A stretch of DNA of 64,000 nt, taken from the NCBI GenBank assembly GCA_016584495.1, contig WAID01000004.1:2728001-2792000 (forward strand), in the 5' to 3' direction. Positions 43,674 to 54,295 of the stretch are shown here, piece by piece; the stretch's first letter is position 1; every line of letters begins with the position of its first letter. The position numbers and the translations under genes are program-made. The notes below the pieces were generated by a model. The model was given only the letters and a program-made list of their open reading frames with translations, had not been told where the DNA came from and made no database searches. The stretch is from Celoporthe dispersa. Lineage: Eukaryota; Ascomycota; Sordariomycetes; Diaporthales; Cryphonectriaceae.

Positions 43674-46077
43674 TCACGGATTCACTTCCAGCAGCTTCGC
43701 ACTTCTATTGTGCCGAGTAGCGCTAACCGCATGGCGGCCCTCGTTTTCTTTGTTCTCGTCATCGGCCACTATGACGTCCGCATCGTCATCCGATTCGTCA
43801 GCGTCGCCGTCGTCAGAGAAGGTATTCAGAATACCTTCGCGGCTCTTGACAAATTCGACCGCGCGTGGCTCAACAAAATTCGGTTGCCGTCCTCCCACAA
43901 TGCCCCAGCGAGCATCATCAGACGCATCCGACGAGGCACGTGCATGCGTTAGGTGAGATCCCGAACTGCGTTGATTGGCGAAGCGGGATAGGTAATCGTC
44001 CCCGGCGATGTCGGAATAATCCTCATGGAATTCTTGCGTGGGCAGGTCCGGGTCATGATGAGAGTCGAACGTGCTCGCGGATGGTGGTCGCTGGTGCTGG
44101 ATGCGTGGTGGTGTCAGAGGTGTCGGGACGGACCGACGGTTTGAGGATCGTTTGCCGAACCAAGATCCTTCAGAATCGATGGAAGCAAGCGACACCGCGT
44201 TCGGTTCAGGTGAAGGGTCAACGGTTGAGGGCATGCTCGCGGGAACACTGCCCAGTGCTTCATCTGGAGACATGGGGGTATCCCGGCGCTTTGGTATGAC
44301 AAGCGGCTCATCAAGGTCCATTGCCGCGTCGAGCTCGGGAGAATCCTGCTCAATGATTGCGGAGGGCGCTGGCTCGGGCGACGCTTCTCTTGATTGCGGC
44401 GGCGACAGGGGCAGCTCAGGCAAGTCTTCACGGAATCGAGACAGCGTCCTCTTGGGCACGCCACTGCTAATCTTTCGAGACAAGGCGGCCGGGTTGTACG
44501 CAGGAGCCGCCGGTGCATAAGGTCCCGTCATGGAATCTCGCGAGGTGTTCGAGAACGACGAAGGACCTGACCTGCGCCTAGACCTAGATCCCCAGCGGAA
44601 CAAGTTGCTCCAAGACCTCCGCATCTTCTTTAGGCTCCCTTCGGATGTTTGCCTTGTAGGATCAGGCCTCTCGGGTCTTGGAGGATCGGACGACGGCTGC
44701 ACTGGCGGCGGCGATTTGGACCTGGATGCTCGCGGCATCAATATAATTCTCTTCCGGGGGCTCGATTCACGCCGGGTGGGCAGATCCTCGGGGGATGGTG
44801 TTATCGTGGTATCGTCCAACGGTATGCTGTCAGTCCGGTGGAAGTGCTCTAGCGGCCCCTGAGCAGCCGTCTCATCGGCTTCCTCCTCGCCCTCCATCTC
44901 CGCTGCAGGGCGTTTGCCCAGCTGCTTTGTTGTAGGGCTGGGTGAAGACCTCGCGGAGGACCTTGGCGTCGACGAGGTTCTAACAGCAGACTCTGGATCG
45001 ATGCCCAGGCCGACTGATTCCCGACCGAGCACGCCTCTTTCCAGGTTAGGCGGAGATTGGCGCCCCTCCCTCTCAGCAGCCTTTTTCTTTCTCTGCTCTT
45101 CTCGCCAGTCTTCTTTCGAGCCTCTGCCGATCTTGCTCTTCTTTCTTTGCCCTTCTCCGGCCATCGCGTTCCATCAGCTCCCGCAAGTCGCTAGCAGTGA
45201 GGTCATCCGCAAGATCGTCGATGCGCTTGTGGGCTCTGATTGTGGACTCGGGGATAGGTTGTTTGTCGGACACTTTATGTCTGACCGAGACATGCCTGTT
45301 GGGGCGCTCCGCCGGCGGGGAGCTGTGACGCGGGTGGACGGTGTATCGCAGCGTCGGCCGAGGGGCGAGTGCTTCGAGCGCGGAGACCTTGAACGAGACG
45401 TGCTCTGAATCGGAGGAGAGGCTGGAGTGAATGCTCCCAGGTAACGGGAGCGATATGTCCGAGTCCTGGTGTGCTCTCTCCCAAGAGCGGCGGAGGCTGA
45501 GACCGAGCCCGCCTTTGGCCCTCTTGGTCTCCTTCCTTATGGGCCTCCCAGACTGCCACGGCTCAGCGGCCGGTCGAACTGGGTCAGACCTGCTCATGGC
45601 TCTGATGTCTGCTTCACGAGCGTGATCGGCCTTCCTCCGCTTCTTAGATTTTCTGCGTGATGATAATTCGGCATTCCGCTTGTGATGGAGGGTGGGCATC
45701 CTGGGGAAGTTGTCCTGGTTAAAAGGGGAGCTGTCTGCATTGGAAGCATCGGGACCTCTGGAATAAGGGTGGGCACGGGGATCCACTGGACCCTGGCCAA
45801 CGGCCCCTGATGTCCGTTTCCGACTGGTTCTCCGGCGCTCGATGGCCAGGGCATCCTCTCTTCCTTTTTCAAAGCTCAAACTGCGCTCACGGCGGTGCAG
45901 CTTGTTTGGCTGCCTCTTGACAGGCATTGTGGCTGTTGCTGGTTCCGGATCTATTTTCCTCCTGCGCACTCGACTTTGGTCCTCGGACGGGTCCTGTGCA
46001 GCGAGGTCGGGGTCGCTGAGAGCTCCACTACGGGGCCGTTTCCTGCGGCTTTTCCGCCGAAATGGCCAGACAGCCAT
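43674..46077 (-). CDS. Basic Ser/Arg-rich unknown protein (one-base frame break)
   Basis: No enzymatic domain was recognised. The first frame starts MAVWPFRRKSRRKRPRSG and is rich in Lys/Arg and Ser, with several nuclear-signal-like clusters (SSRRKSKKRRKADH, RLERRLARRAEKEK) and a helical segment RIDDLADDLTASDLRELMER. The second frame continues as AAEREGRQSPPNLERGVLGR with Ser/Pro-rich disorder and an acidic C-terminal stretch (DDGDADESDDDADVIVADDE). The two join at a five-T run (45082-45086, plus strand). Deleting one base turns 2404 nt into 2403, giving 800 residues without introns. A nuclear, phospho-regulated, largely disordered protein is inferred from composition only. The open frame extends upstream of 46077 without an ATG. 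Confidence 0.65.
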
Positions 46078-49000
46078 AATGCTGTCGTCTGACGGGCACC
46101 TGCCCAGGATGGCGTCGCTAGCGGATGGACTGCCAGATGAACAAGACGACAATTGCTTCGCACTATGACTGAGCAGAGCGCTGGGCGAGCAGCTGTGATG
46201 GTCGGTACTGCGATATGCTGTTTGGCAAGTGCGAAGGCATCCTGATCGAAGGGGAGCGTCGGGCTGCGTTTAAAAAGTCGCGCTCATCTGCAGAAGACGG
46301 TTGGTCCAGGGCTTGGGTCTGATCAAAAGTGAGCGTGACGCGAGGACCGCCTTCACTTGGTGTAAGTTGTTGGTGGATATGGTGACGAGGTGTGCTTCGA
46401 GGAGGTCAGTGCTTCGGACGGCGCAAGAGAATGAGAGTGAGAGAAAAAGCGACAGAGCGGGAGGAGACGAATTGAGAGTATGAAGCAAGCAGCACAGCGC
46501 GGTGCTGGGGGTGGTGGCGAGCCTCTGTGCAACTGTGGAACGGCACACGGAGACTGTGTGAAGTGTGGGTTGGCAATATGATGCCACAGGTTTGAGGGCC
46601 AGGCTCAGGCTGACGGCAGACAGGCCGCGCAGGCTGGCTCTTCGTGTGGGACCTTGATAAATGCAGGTACAACGGAATGTCTCGTCTTTACCTCGTGATG
46701 TTGCTATTTGTATGTTCAGGCTCCCGGCGCCGTGTTACGTTACTGATGCTGCTGTGTCGCTGTGACGGTCCTGGCTCGGGTAGAATCATCAAAAGATGGA
46801 TTGTATGAGGTGGGCCTCAATGCGCAGGGCCAGCCGTTGATCAAAAGGGAGATGAGATTATGGGAGTGTCCTGATGCTGTTCGGCTCGGGCGGTGGACCG
46901 CAGGGTCGAAGCAGGCAGTCAGGAGAAACGGGCGTGCTTGAAGGGGTGTGCAAGAGGGGTGGCTTAAAAGGGGAAACGGTGGCGAGCAGGCCAGGCGCAC
47001 ACACACACACGCGCGCCCTAGCACGGACGAGCCAGTGAGCCCAGTGGGCGAACTAAATGAGAACCGAGGGGGAGGGAGGAAGAGAGGGATGGGGGTGGGT
47101 TAAGTGGTGGATGGGTCAAATGGCACTCCAGCACTTCAAATGTAGGATGATGGCCGTAGGCTCGTTGGGAGAGGGGGGGGGGTGAGAAGACTCGTGGGTG
47201 TGCCGCCAGCCATACATACCACCACCATGCAGCAGCCCATGCAGCCATGGTCATGTCAGTCTGCAGCCCACAGTGCCGTGCCACCCAATCCCTCCCCTCC
47301 CCGACTCTGGCTCTGGCGCTGGGTTCAGGCTCTGATCTTCTGCAGGCCCTCGCAAGTCCAGCCCACTACCGATTCTAACGTTGGAGAAATCCGGGCGTCC
47401 CTTTGAAACGGGGCGACTTTTGGGCAACAGGAAGTCCATGCTCCTTCCCCTGTTCCAACGTTGCTCGTGCATGCCCCAGTTCTTCTCCACCTGGGAAAGG
47501 CGTGGCCCAAGTCCCTTCCCGTCAAGCAAGGGCATCAGGGTGACCTGCAGCTTCCCATTCTTGCTTTGGCGCGAGACCAATTGCGATGTCTGACTGGGTA
47601 GATCCAGGATAAATGGGTCCGCTTACTAGCAGACAGGAACGGCACGGCAGAGCAGGGCAGAGACCACGGACAGGGGACCGGGGTGTGCTAGGTGTGGCCC
47701 ATTTCTTTTTTATTTTTCTTCTTCTCTCGAGCCATTGAGGGTGGCAGGGTGGGTGGTAGTGGTCTGTGTCAATTATCCTGCCGATCTCCCTTCCTTGCAG
47801 AAAACGAACGAACCACACAACCTCTTCCAAATCTTCAGCAAAGAATGTACCTTAAAAATCCTGGTCCATAGGAAGACATTACTATCACAGCAGTGTCACA
47901 TTTCGATCGACAACCAAGAGCACGCACAGTTTAGACCTAAGGTTTGACCGTGCCTGGAATTCTCGACGTGTATACGGAGTAAGAGGTTGGGCGTGCCTGG
48001 TCTGGCCTGCCTCGACGCTAGGAAAGGATGGGGTCAGCACGAGGAGAGCAGCGAGCATGCCTGGAGCTCGTAGCGCCTGATCCCCCCGATCGACCTGCCA
48101 GGGGTCAAGTCCAGGCCTTGCGCAAGAAAAAGGCTGACAGCTGGCAGCCCATTGCATTTCCCATCTCTCGCCCGCAGCTACCCAAGGAATGTGACACTTG
48201 GGCACCGGGAAATTAGATGGTTGCCTCAACGCGACCTATTGCCGGCCAGACTTCTGAAGGGGAATCAATCGTCCGCCTGCCCTCATGGTCACGAGAGTAA
48301 CACTGCCCACCAGAAAGCAAGGGATGAAAGAGATTTCAGAGTCATTCCCTCCCTCCTCGCTGACGTCGACGGCCAGGCGCTCTAGAATGTTTACCTTCTC
48401 CGACGTGAAAAGATCCATGATTCGACGCTAACCACAAAACGCCTCCTGGAATCTTTTCTGGGTCAGCTTCTCCCGCCCAAGCAACACTGCAAACAAGCAC
48501 CAGCCGCCATATTCGCGACGGCGATCGCAAGATCACCAGCTAGACTGAGCCAGATCAGGGCACAGGTCCGTTCGGCCAGGGCCAGCCTCGACGATCCCCT
48601 CCCCTGTTCAGGCATTTCACAGCCGGGTATCGTCCAAGGTGGCGTCCGGCGGCAGCATTGATGTCATACCTCTCGACCCTAGTATTGTAGCGAGCGGCCT
48701 TGGAAAAACTCCTCTGATGCTATGTATAGCTTTTTATTTTTTTTTTGGCTTTTCTTTGCTAGAGCGGGCGGTGGCTTGCGACGCCCCCCTCCGGGTCAGG
48801 CCTCATAGGGATGCGGGAATCGACGGGGTATCAAATCTACCGCGGTCCTCTCGCTTCTGTCCGGGGTGGGATTAAGTGTCTCGGCAAAGTCGCGAAAGCT
48901 CAGAGAGACCTCGCTTGCGGCCGACCCTGCAGGGGCAGCTGCAGGTAGGTTTCTCGTACCTGATGATGGACGTCGAGCGACCACGCCACGTACCAGCTGC

Positions 49001-51373
49001 ATTGCATTAGGACCATGTCTAAATCTGCCATGCCGATGCAGAGCCGGCGAATATGCGCAGACCCTTGTGGTAGCTTTCCTGCGTCGGATCACCTATTCAC
49101 CGCCACTGACATACCCCATTGCAGCGAACAATGGACACACTACGACAAGCGCTGGTGATCACGCCCAGACCATCTACTATGGTAGAAGAGAGAAACGAAA
49201 GCCCCGACCGCTGTGGATTCCAGGAGGGTGAGAGAGGGAAGGGGGGGCCGGGGGGGGGGTAAAATGCCTAAGGTTCAAACTCAACCAAAGCCAACCTGCT
49301 TGCCTGGCTCACACCAGATCCCCGCTGAGAGGCGGCCGTCGTGAGTACGTACCCAGGTACCCTGCCACCCTGCCTCGGAAAACGCCTGCGACTCGCTGGC
49401 TGCGAGGCCACTTGGGAAGATAGCATGGGAGCTATCTCGTGCATCCCACCACTCAGCTGTCAGGACCCGGGCCTGCGTGACATTGGTCTTCAGAGAATCA
49501 TTGGACTCCGCAAGTGCTGAGCTGTCTTCTTAGCTTGCAATCTGCCCTACGAGCTATGATGGCAGGCTCGCTTGTGGCTTCTTTCAGGCTTTCGGCGAGA
49601 ATGATAATCCAGCCGTCCATGGTCACAACCGACAGCCGAACGTCGTCACAGGCCATCGCCACCACCCCGCTGCGAAGCAATCGCATAAGTTCCTACTATG
49701 GTAACGGTTCTGTACTATATACTCTGTCGAGCTTGTGAAAGAGGTCGCCTCTGATGGTCAAGGTCCTTCGAAATACTCAGAGACGAGGCAGTGGAACCCA
49801 GGGAACTGCTCACCTGATCTGTACGGGGGACACCTTGAAGATATCCACACACACCGTTGAGTGTCAAGTGGAGATCCGAAAGAGTCAAGACGCATCACGG
49901 GGGGGACTCCGTACAACTCATCTCGTCGCATGGCACAGAACTAGGACGAATTATTACGGCAAAACAGGAAAAGAAGGAGAGGGGGGGGAAAAAGCAAAAC
50001 AAAGTCTAATATTCGTCATGGCGCCGGTGCACAGTGTTTCTTGTGAGCTGGCAATGGCTATGCCAGATACACTTTTCTTTTCTTGCACACCTAGATCTGG
50101 ACCCGAAGTTTCAGAGCCCTGAGAGAAGGACCCTGAGTTTTTTTTTCTTCCTTTTTATCCTGTTCCTGGTATGTGATGGTCGCCTGCATATCGGACAGTC
50201 CGCAAGCCCCCTCTTCCCCTCCCCCCCGAAACCATCTGGTTCCAAACTGGGGGGCTTGCTGGAGAGGACGAACGAAAGAGCCGGTCGGTTCGCGTGGCAT
50301 GCCCACGGCCGGGGTTGCTGACCACCCGTTCGACCTATAGAGACCCTAGGCGATGAACAGATCGGCCTTCCAGATTAGATCGGGAGAGCTTGGTCTGCTT
50401 TGCCACTGCTCTCTCTGCCGGCTGCTGCGTTAGAGGTTGGTCTGTTCGTGGATGGGCACGAGGTCTGGCCCAAGCTCTGTCTGCTGTCATCGATACATCA
50501 TCACCCCTTGGTCATCAGATCAACCACAACCAGAAGTAAAGTCCGAGCCTTGGAGGGGGGCGGCAGCCACCATTTTGCCTCTGAGGGGGCGAACAGGCAT
50601 ACGGAGTACAAGGCCATTTTTAGCATTGATGCTGTTCGGTGCACCAGTTGTGCTGGAGCCCAGCTCAACAAGCTCTCGGAGCCTTGAATGACGACAGCAC
50701 GAGCAAAGTTCTGCTTCCCCTTTTTTTATTGAAAAAAAGTTTAAAAATTTAAATTAAAAGGAGAAAAAGGCAGAAGACACCCGAAGGACAGTCTGATCCG
50801 GCAGGTGAAATGCAAACCTTGTAAGAACTTCTCGGGGGGTTGACGCAGAGCACATAACGACGTGTTTGCTTTTTTTCTAGCTTTTTCTAGTGGTTTTTCT
50901 TTCCTCTCCTTTCCTTTTTCCCTGGGTTCATCAATTCTCTTCTTTGTTTAATTCATCTCTCGGCCCTTTGCTCTCTTTTTAAACCATGTTAGGAAGGAAA
51001 TGAAAGGGAAATAGGCAACAAGCAAGCAGAGAGGCAAGAAAGCAAGAAAGAAAAAAGGAAAAAAGTAAAGCGCTGAAAAGAAGAAAAGAATCAATTGAAT
51101 GAGTTTCGCCCACTGATTCGACCTACCATAGTATGCCGTAAGCTCTGGCAGGGTTATGAGTTGAATAGTGGGGATCTCCTCTAGCGCGTTGCCCTTCCAA
51201 CGCCCGCCCACAGCTGCATCCTCCAGCTTTCATGCGCTGGCATGTGTTTTCTTTGGAGGAGATACACATGCTACCCGTCTCTGTAGTACAGTTTCGACTT
51301 TCCCACGACAGTGGCCTCGAGCAGATCATTCCAACCCCCCCCCCCGGTACGGTAACCCTCGCACACCGCCATC
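46078..51373. other. 5.3 kb gene-free interval between divergent genes
   Basis: The longest gap in the window. It separates the starts of the basic unknown gene (minus) and NUF2 (plus). Open frames are short and compositionally random on both strands. It has G-runs (47171-47180, 49250-49258), CA/CG alternation near 46997-47016 and long pyrimidine or T-rich stretches (50.1-50.2 kb, 50.7-50.9 kb). No tRNA, rRNA or transposon was recognised. Long 5' UTRs, a non-coding RNA or a diverged gene remain possible. Confidence 0.45.
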
Positions 51374-52873
51374 ATGGCCTACAATCCCAGGATGAGTATC
51401 ATCCCGCCAGAGCAACAACATGCGCGCACCCAGCGCACAGCACGCAGCAGGCGTGAGGAGGCAAAGGCCGCGATGCGCCTACCGGACCACGAGGTTGTCG
51501 GCTGCATCACAGACATCGGCATCCCTTTTACCCTCTCCGACCTGCAGAAGCCCAACCCGAACCAGATCCAGAAGATCTTCGAGTGGTTCGCCGAACTGGT
51601 CCTCAACGCGACCCGCGAGACGGTGGCCCCCGCCATGCGCGCCGCCGCCCGCGACGTGGCCGGCGATCACGGCGACATGCTATACCCACCCGACACCGCC
51701 GACCTGATGGGCTTCTACGTGTCGCTGCGGCGGCTGCTCCTCAAGTGCGGGCTCGAGGACGAGGACTTTAGCTTCGCAGACCTGTACCGGCCGACGCACG
51801 CGCGGCTGGTCGACATCTTTAGCCACCTCATCAACTTTGTGCGCTTCCGCGAGAGCCAGACGAGCATCATCGACGAGTACTTCAAGAAGGGCGAGAAGGT
51901 CAAGACGCGCATCGAGGCGCTGTACGGGGAGAACCAAGACCTGGAGGCCCGGCGCGACGACATGCACGGGAACCTGGAGCAGACGCAGGCGCTGGTGGCG
52001 GAGAAGACGAAGCGCAACGAGGCGCTCAAGAAGAAGCTGCTGGAGCTGCGGCGCAACCAGGAGCAGGTGGCCGCGCGGCTCGAGGAGGCCAAGACCAGAA
52101 GGGCCAGCTGGCGACCCAGCTGGAGGAGAGGACGGCACAGAAGCTGGCCGTCCGGCAGGAGAGCAACAAGCTGCGGCCGTACGTCCTACAGAGCGCATCA
52201 GCGCTGCAGGCGAGCCTGACGGAGCTTTCCAACACCCTCGCCGGCGATAAGGCGCACATCGACTCCCTCGACCGCCGCGCGCGCGCTCCTCCAGACCTCG
52301 ACCGACTCGTTCTCGGTGGTGTCGACCGACGTGGCGTCGTGCATCAAGCTGCTGGACGAGATCGCGGGCGAGCTGCAGAAGGAGGAGGAGGAGAACTCGC
52401 GCAAGACGAAGCAGAAGGATGCGCTCCTCGAGCGGCGGACGGACGTACAGGACGTCGAACGCGCCGAGGCGCTGCTCCAGAGGCAGCTGGCTAAGTGGGT
52501 CGAGCGGACGGAGAAGCTTAGGGAACAGGCCAACGCGAAGGCCCAGGAGGCCAAGAGGAAGATGGAAGAGCTCGAGGTCGTGCACAAGAAGCTGAAGCAG
52601 GAGCGCACGGAGAAAGGGAACGACATCGAGAAGCGGCGGGTGAGGATAGAGCAGACGGAGAAGAAGGTAAGCTCGCTGCGTCCCCAGATCTACCCAGCTG
52701 TTACGGTGGATCTACAGGTGCTGACTGCGTTTTTCTTCCCCCCACAGATGCAAGACCTCAAGGAGAACATCGAGAATGAGGTCCACAACGCTCACGATGA
52801 GTACCTCAAGATGGAAGCTCACATCAAGCTGTACATAACAGAGATGGAGCAGGCAATTCCGTCAGACGATTAG
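51374..52873 (+). CDS. NUF2: Kinetochore protein Nuf2 (two frame breaks)
   Basis: A subunit of the NDC80 complex that attaches kinetochores to spindle microtubules. Exon 1 is 51374-52666, exon 2 is 52748-52873. The N-terminal calponin-homology-like domain is clear (RLPDHEVVGCITDIGIPFTL, NPNQIQKIFEWFAELVLNAT, LYRPTHARLVDIFSHLINFV). It is followed by a long coiled coil (YGENQDLEARRDDMHGNLEQ, NKLRPYVLQSASALQASLTE, STDVASCIKLLDEIAGELQK) and the tail EMEQAIPSDD. The coiled coil changes frame twice. At 52095-52096 one missing C would restore EEAKTQKGQLATQLEERT. In the GC-repeat around 52272-52286, two missing bases (one GC unit) or one surplus base would restore RRARALLQTSTDSFS. With these the protein is about 472 residues, normal for Nuf2. 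As the gene is essential, sequence error is more likely than decay. Confidence 0.9.
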
Positions 52874-53112
52874 GCCACGGACGGCTTTTTTCTCCCTCTC
52901 TCCTATTTCCCCTCTCGTTTTTGAATGTGTTCTCGGAGCGGTATGATACCATGTCAGGAGTTTAACGGAACAATGGCGTCTGAATGAATACCTTTGGGCT
53001 ATGGTTTCGGTAGCAGATATCTGTCAGTGGCTAGAATCAAAATCTTGCCTATGGGTTCATAGGTCATATGTTGTTGGTGCTTGCTTGTCGTTCCCGTCGT
53101 CATCGAGATCAT

Positions 53113-53880
53113 TCAATGTTCCACGCCTTGTCTTTTCCACTCACCCTCCCTATACCGGAACCATCGACCCAGTACTCTGCCCAGAGTTACCTTCCGTCCC
53201 GTCCATACCGCATCTTCCCAGTCACCTCCGGCCCTCACGGCACTTGCGCTCAGGACGGGCACCTCCTCGTCCAATACGGACGACTGCCCCGGTCCAACCC
53301 TAGCACACTCATTCATATCCTCCTCTCCGGCCTCATCCTTGTCCTCTACCGCCTCCCCTGGCGCTTCCACAAGCACAGCCCTGAACCCGCACCTCCTGCC
53401 CGCCTCGACCAGCACCGCAGCCGTAGTGTTGATCCCCTGTGCGCTCCACTCGCTCGTATCGCGATGCTGCCGCAGGAACCCGTACACCAGCAGCAGTGGC
53501 TGCCGCTCCACCCTTGATGGCAGCACGGAGTGCACAGAGTCCGTCGGCGGAGGAGGCGGGCCCTTGCTATCCGCGGGGTCGAAGACGGACAGGTACGCGC
53601 GGAGGTGCGAGACTGTAGGTATGAAGATGAGTCGGATGTGGCGGGCGACGGCAACCTGATAGAGCGGCGAGGATAATAGAACACGCCGCGAGAGAGATGC
53701 TTCTGGGTCGTCTGGGGCTGTGCTGGTCTCTGAACTGCGGATGTCGTGGATGAGGGAGGAGATAAATTCGGCTCTCGATGAGCAGACGACCAGAGTCGTT
53801 GGGTGGAACTCGTTTTGGGTTATCCAGGCGAGCAGCTCGGAGGGCAGAGCTGGTGAGAGGACAAGTGGTGTTGCGGCCAT
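53113..53880 (-). CDS. Uncharacterised conserved-looking fungal protein
   Basis: A single exon from the ATG at 53880, 255 residues. The N-terminus reads LVLSPALPSELLAWITQNEF and PTTLVVCSSRAEFISSLIHD. The middle has VAVARHIRLIFIPTVSHLRA and RQPLLLVYGFLRQHRDTSEW. The C-terminus reads GRKVTLGRVLGRWFRYREGE. Alternating hydrophobic strands and helices resemble a P-loop-like alpha/beta fold lacking a Walker A motif, as in some RecA-fold accessory recombination proteins, but I cannot assign a family. It is convergent with NUF2 (240 bp) and divergent from the AP-3 beta gene. Confidence 0.6.
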   Translation of the reverse strand: MAATPLVLSPALPSELLAWITQNEFHPTTLVVCSSRAEFISSLIHDIRSSETSTAPDDPEASLSRRVLLSSPLYQVAVARHIRLIFIPTVSHLRAYLSVFDPADSKGPPPPPTDSVHSVLPSRVERQPLLLVYGFLRQHRDTSEWSAQGINTTAAVLVEAGRRCGFRAVLVEAPGEAVEDKDEAGEEDMNECARVGPGQSSVLDEEVPVLSASAVRAGGDWEDAVWTGRKVTLGRVLGRWFRYREGEWKRQGVEH

Positions 53881-54295
53881 GCTCAAACCCGTCTTGGATC
53901 TTTACCTTGTACCCTAAATGATCATATCTATGTGACCTGGGTCATCTTGGTTGGCTTCTCTCAAAATTGAATGTTCAAAGGACCACCGAACGGGACCGGG
54001 GGGACGCCGGCTCTAAGGCGCTGAAGCCGGACGGAGGCCAGGCCCCACAACGGCGGTAAATACGGCGGTCTCTCCCGTGCCCATGCGCTGCCCAACCCCA
54101 CCAAGGCCAGCCTGCCAGGATGCTGTAGCACGTCACCTTGTAGCGTACGTTGGTACTAAGTAGGTACCATCGTAGTGCAGAGTACAGGGTAGTTAGTTCG
54201 TTACCTGTGCCCTCTCAAGCATCGACATCCTTTTACTCCTCTCTCCGCCAGATCAGCACAGAGGTCCACAGAGGACGACACGGACAGCCCTAATC
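53881..54295. promoter_or_regulatory. Divergent promoter region
   Basis: About 415 bp between the start codons of the uncharacterised 53.1 kb gene and the AP-3 beta gene; both promoters should lie here. No specific motif was identified. Confidence 0.5.
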
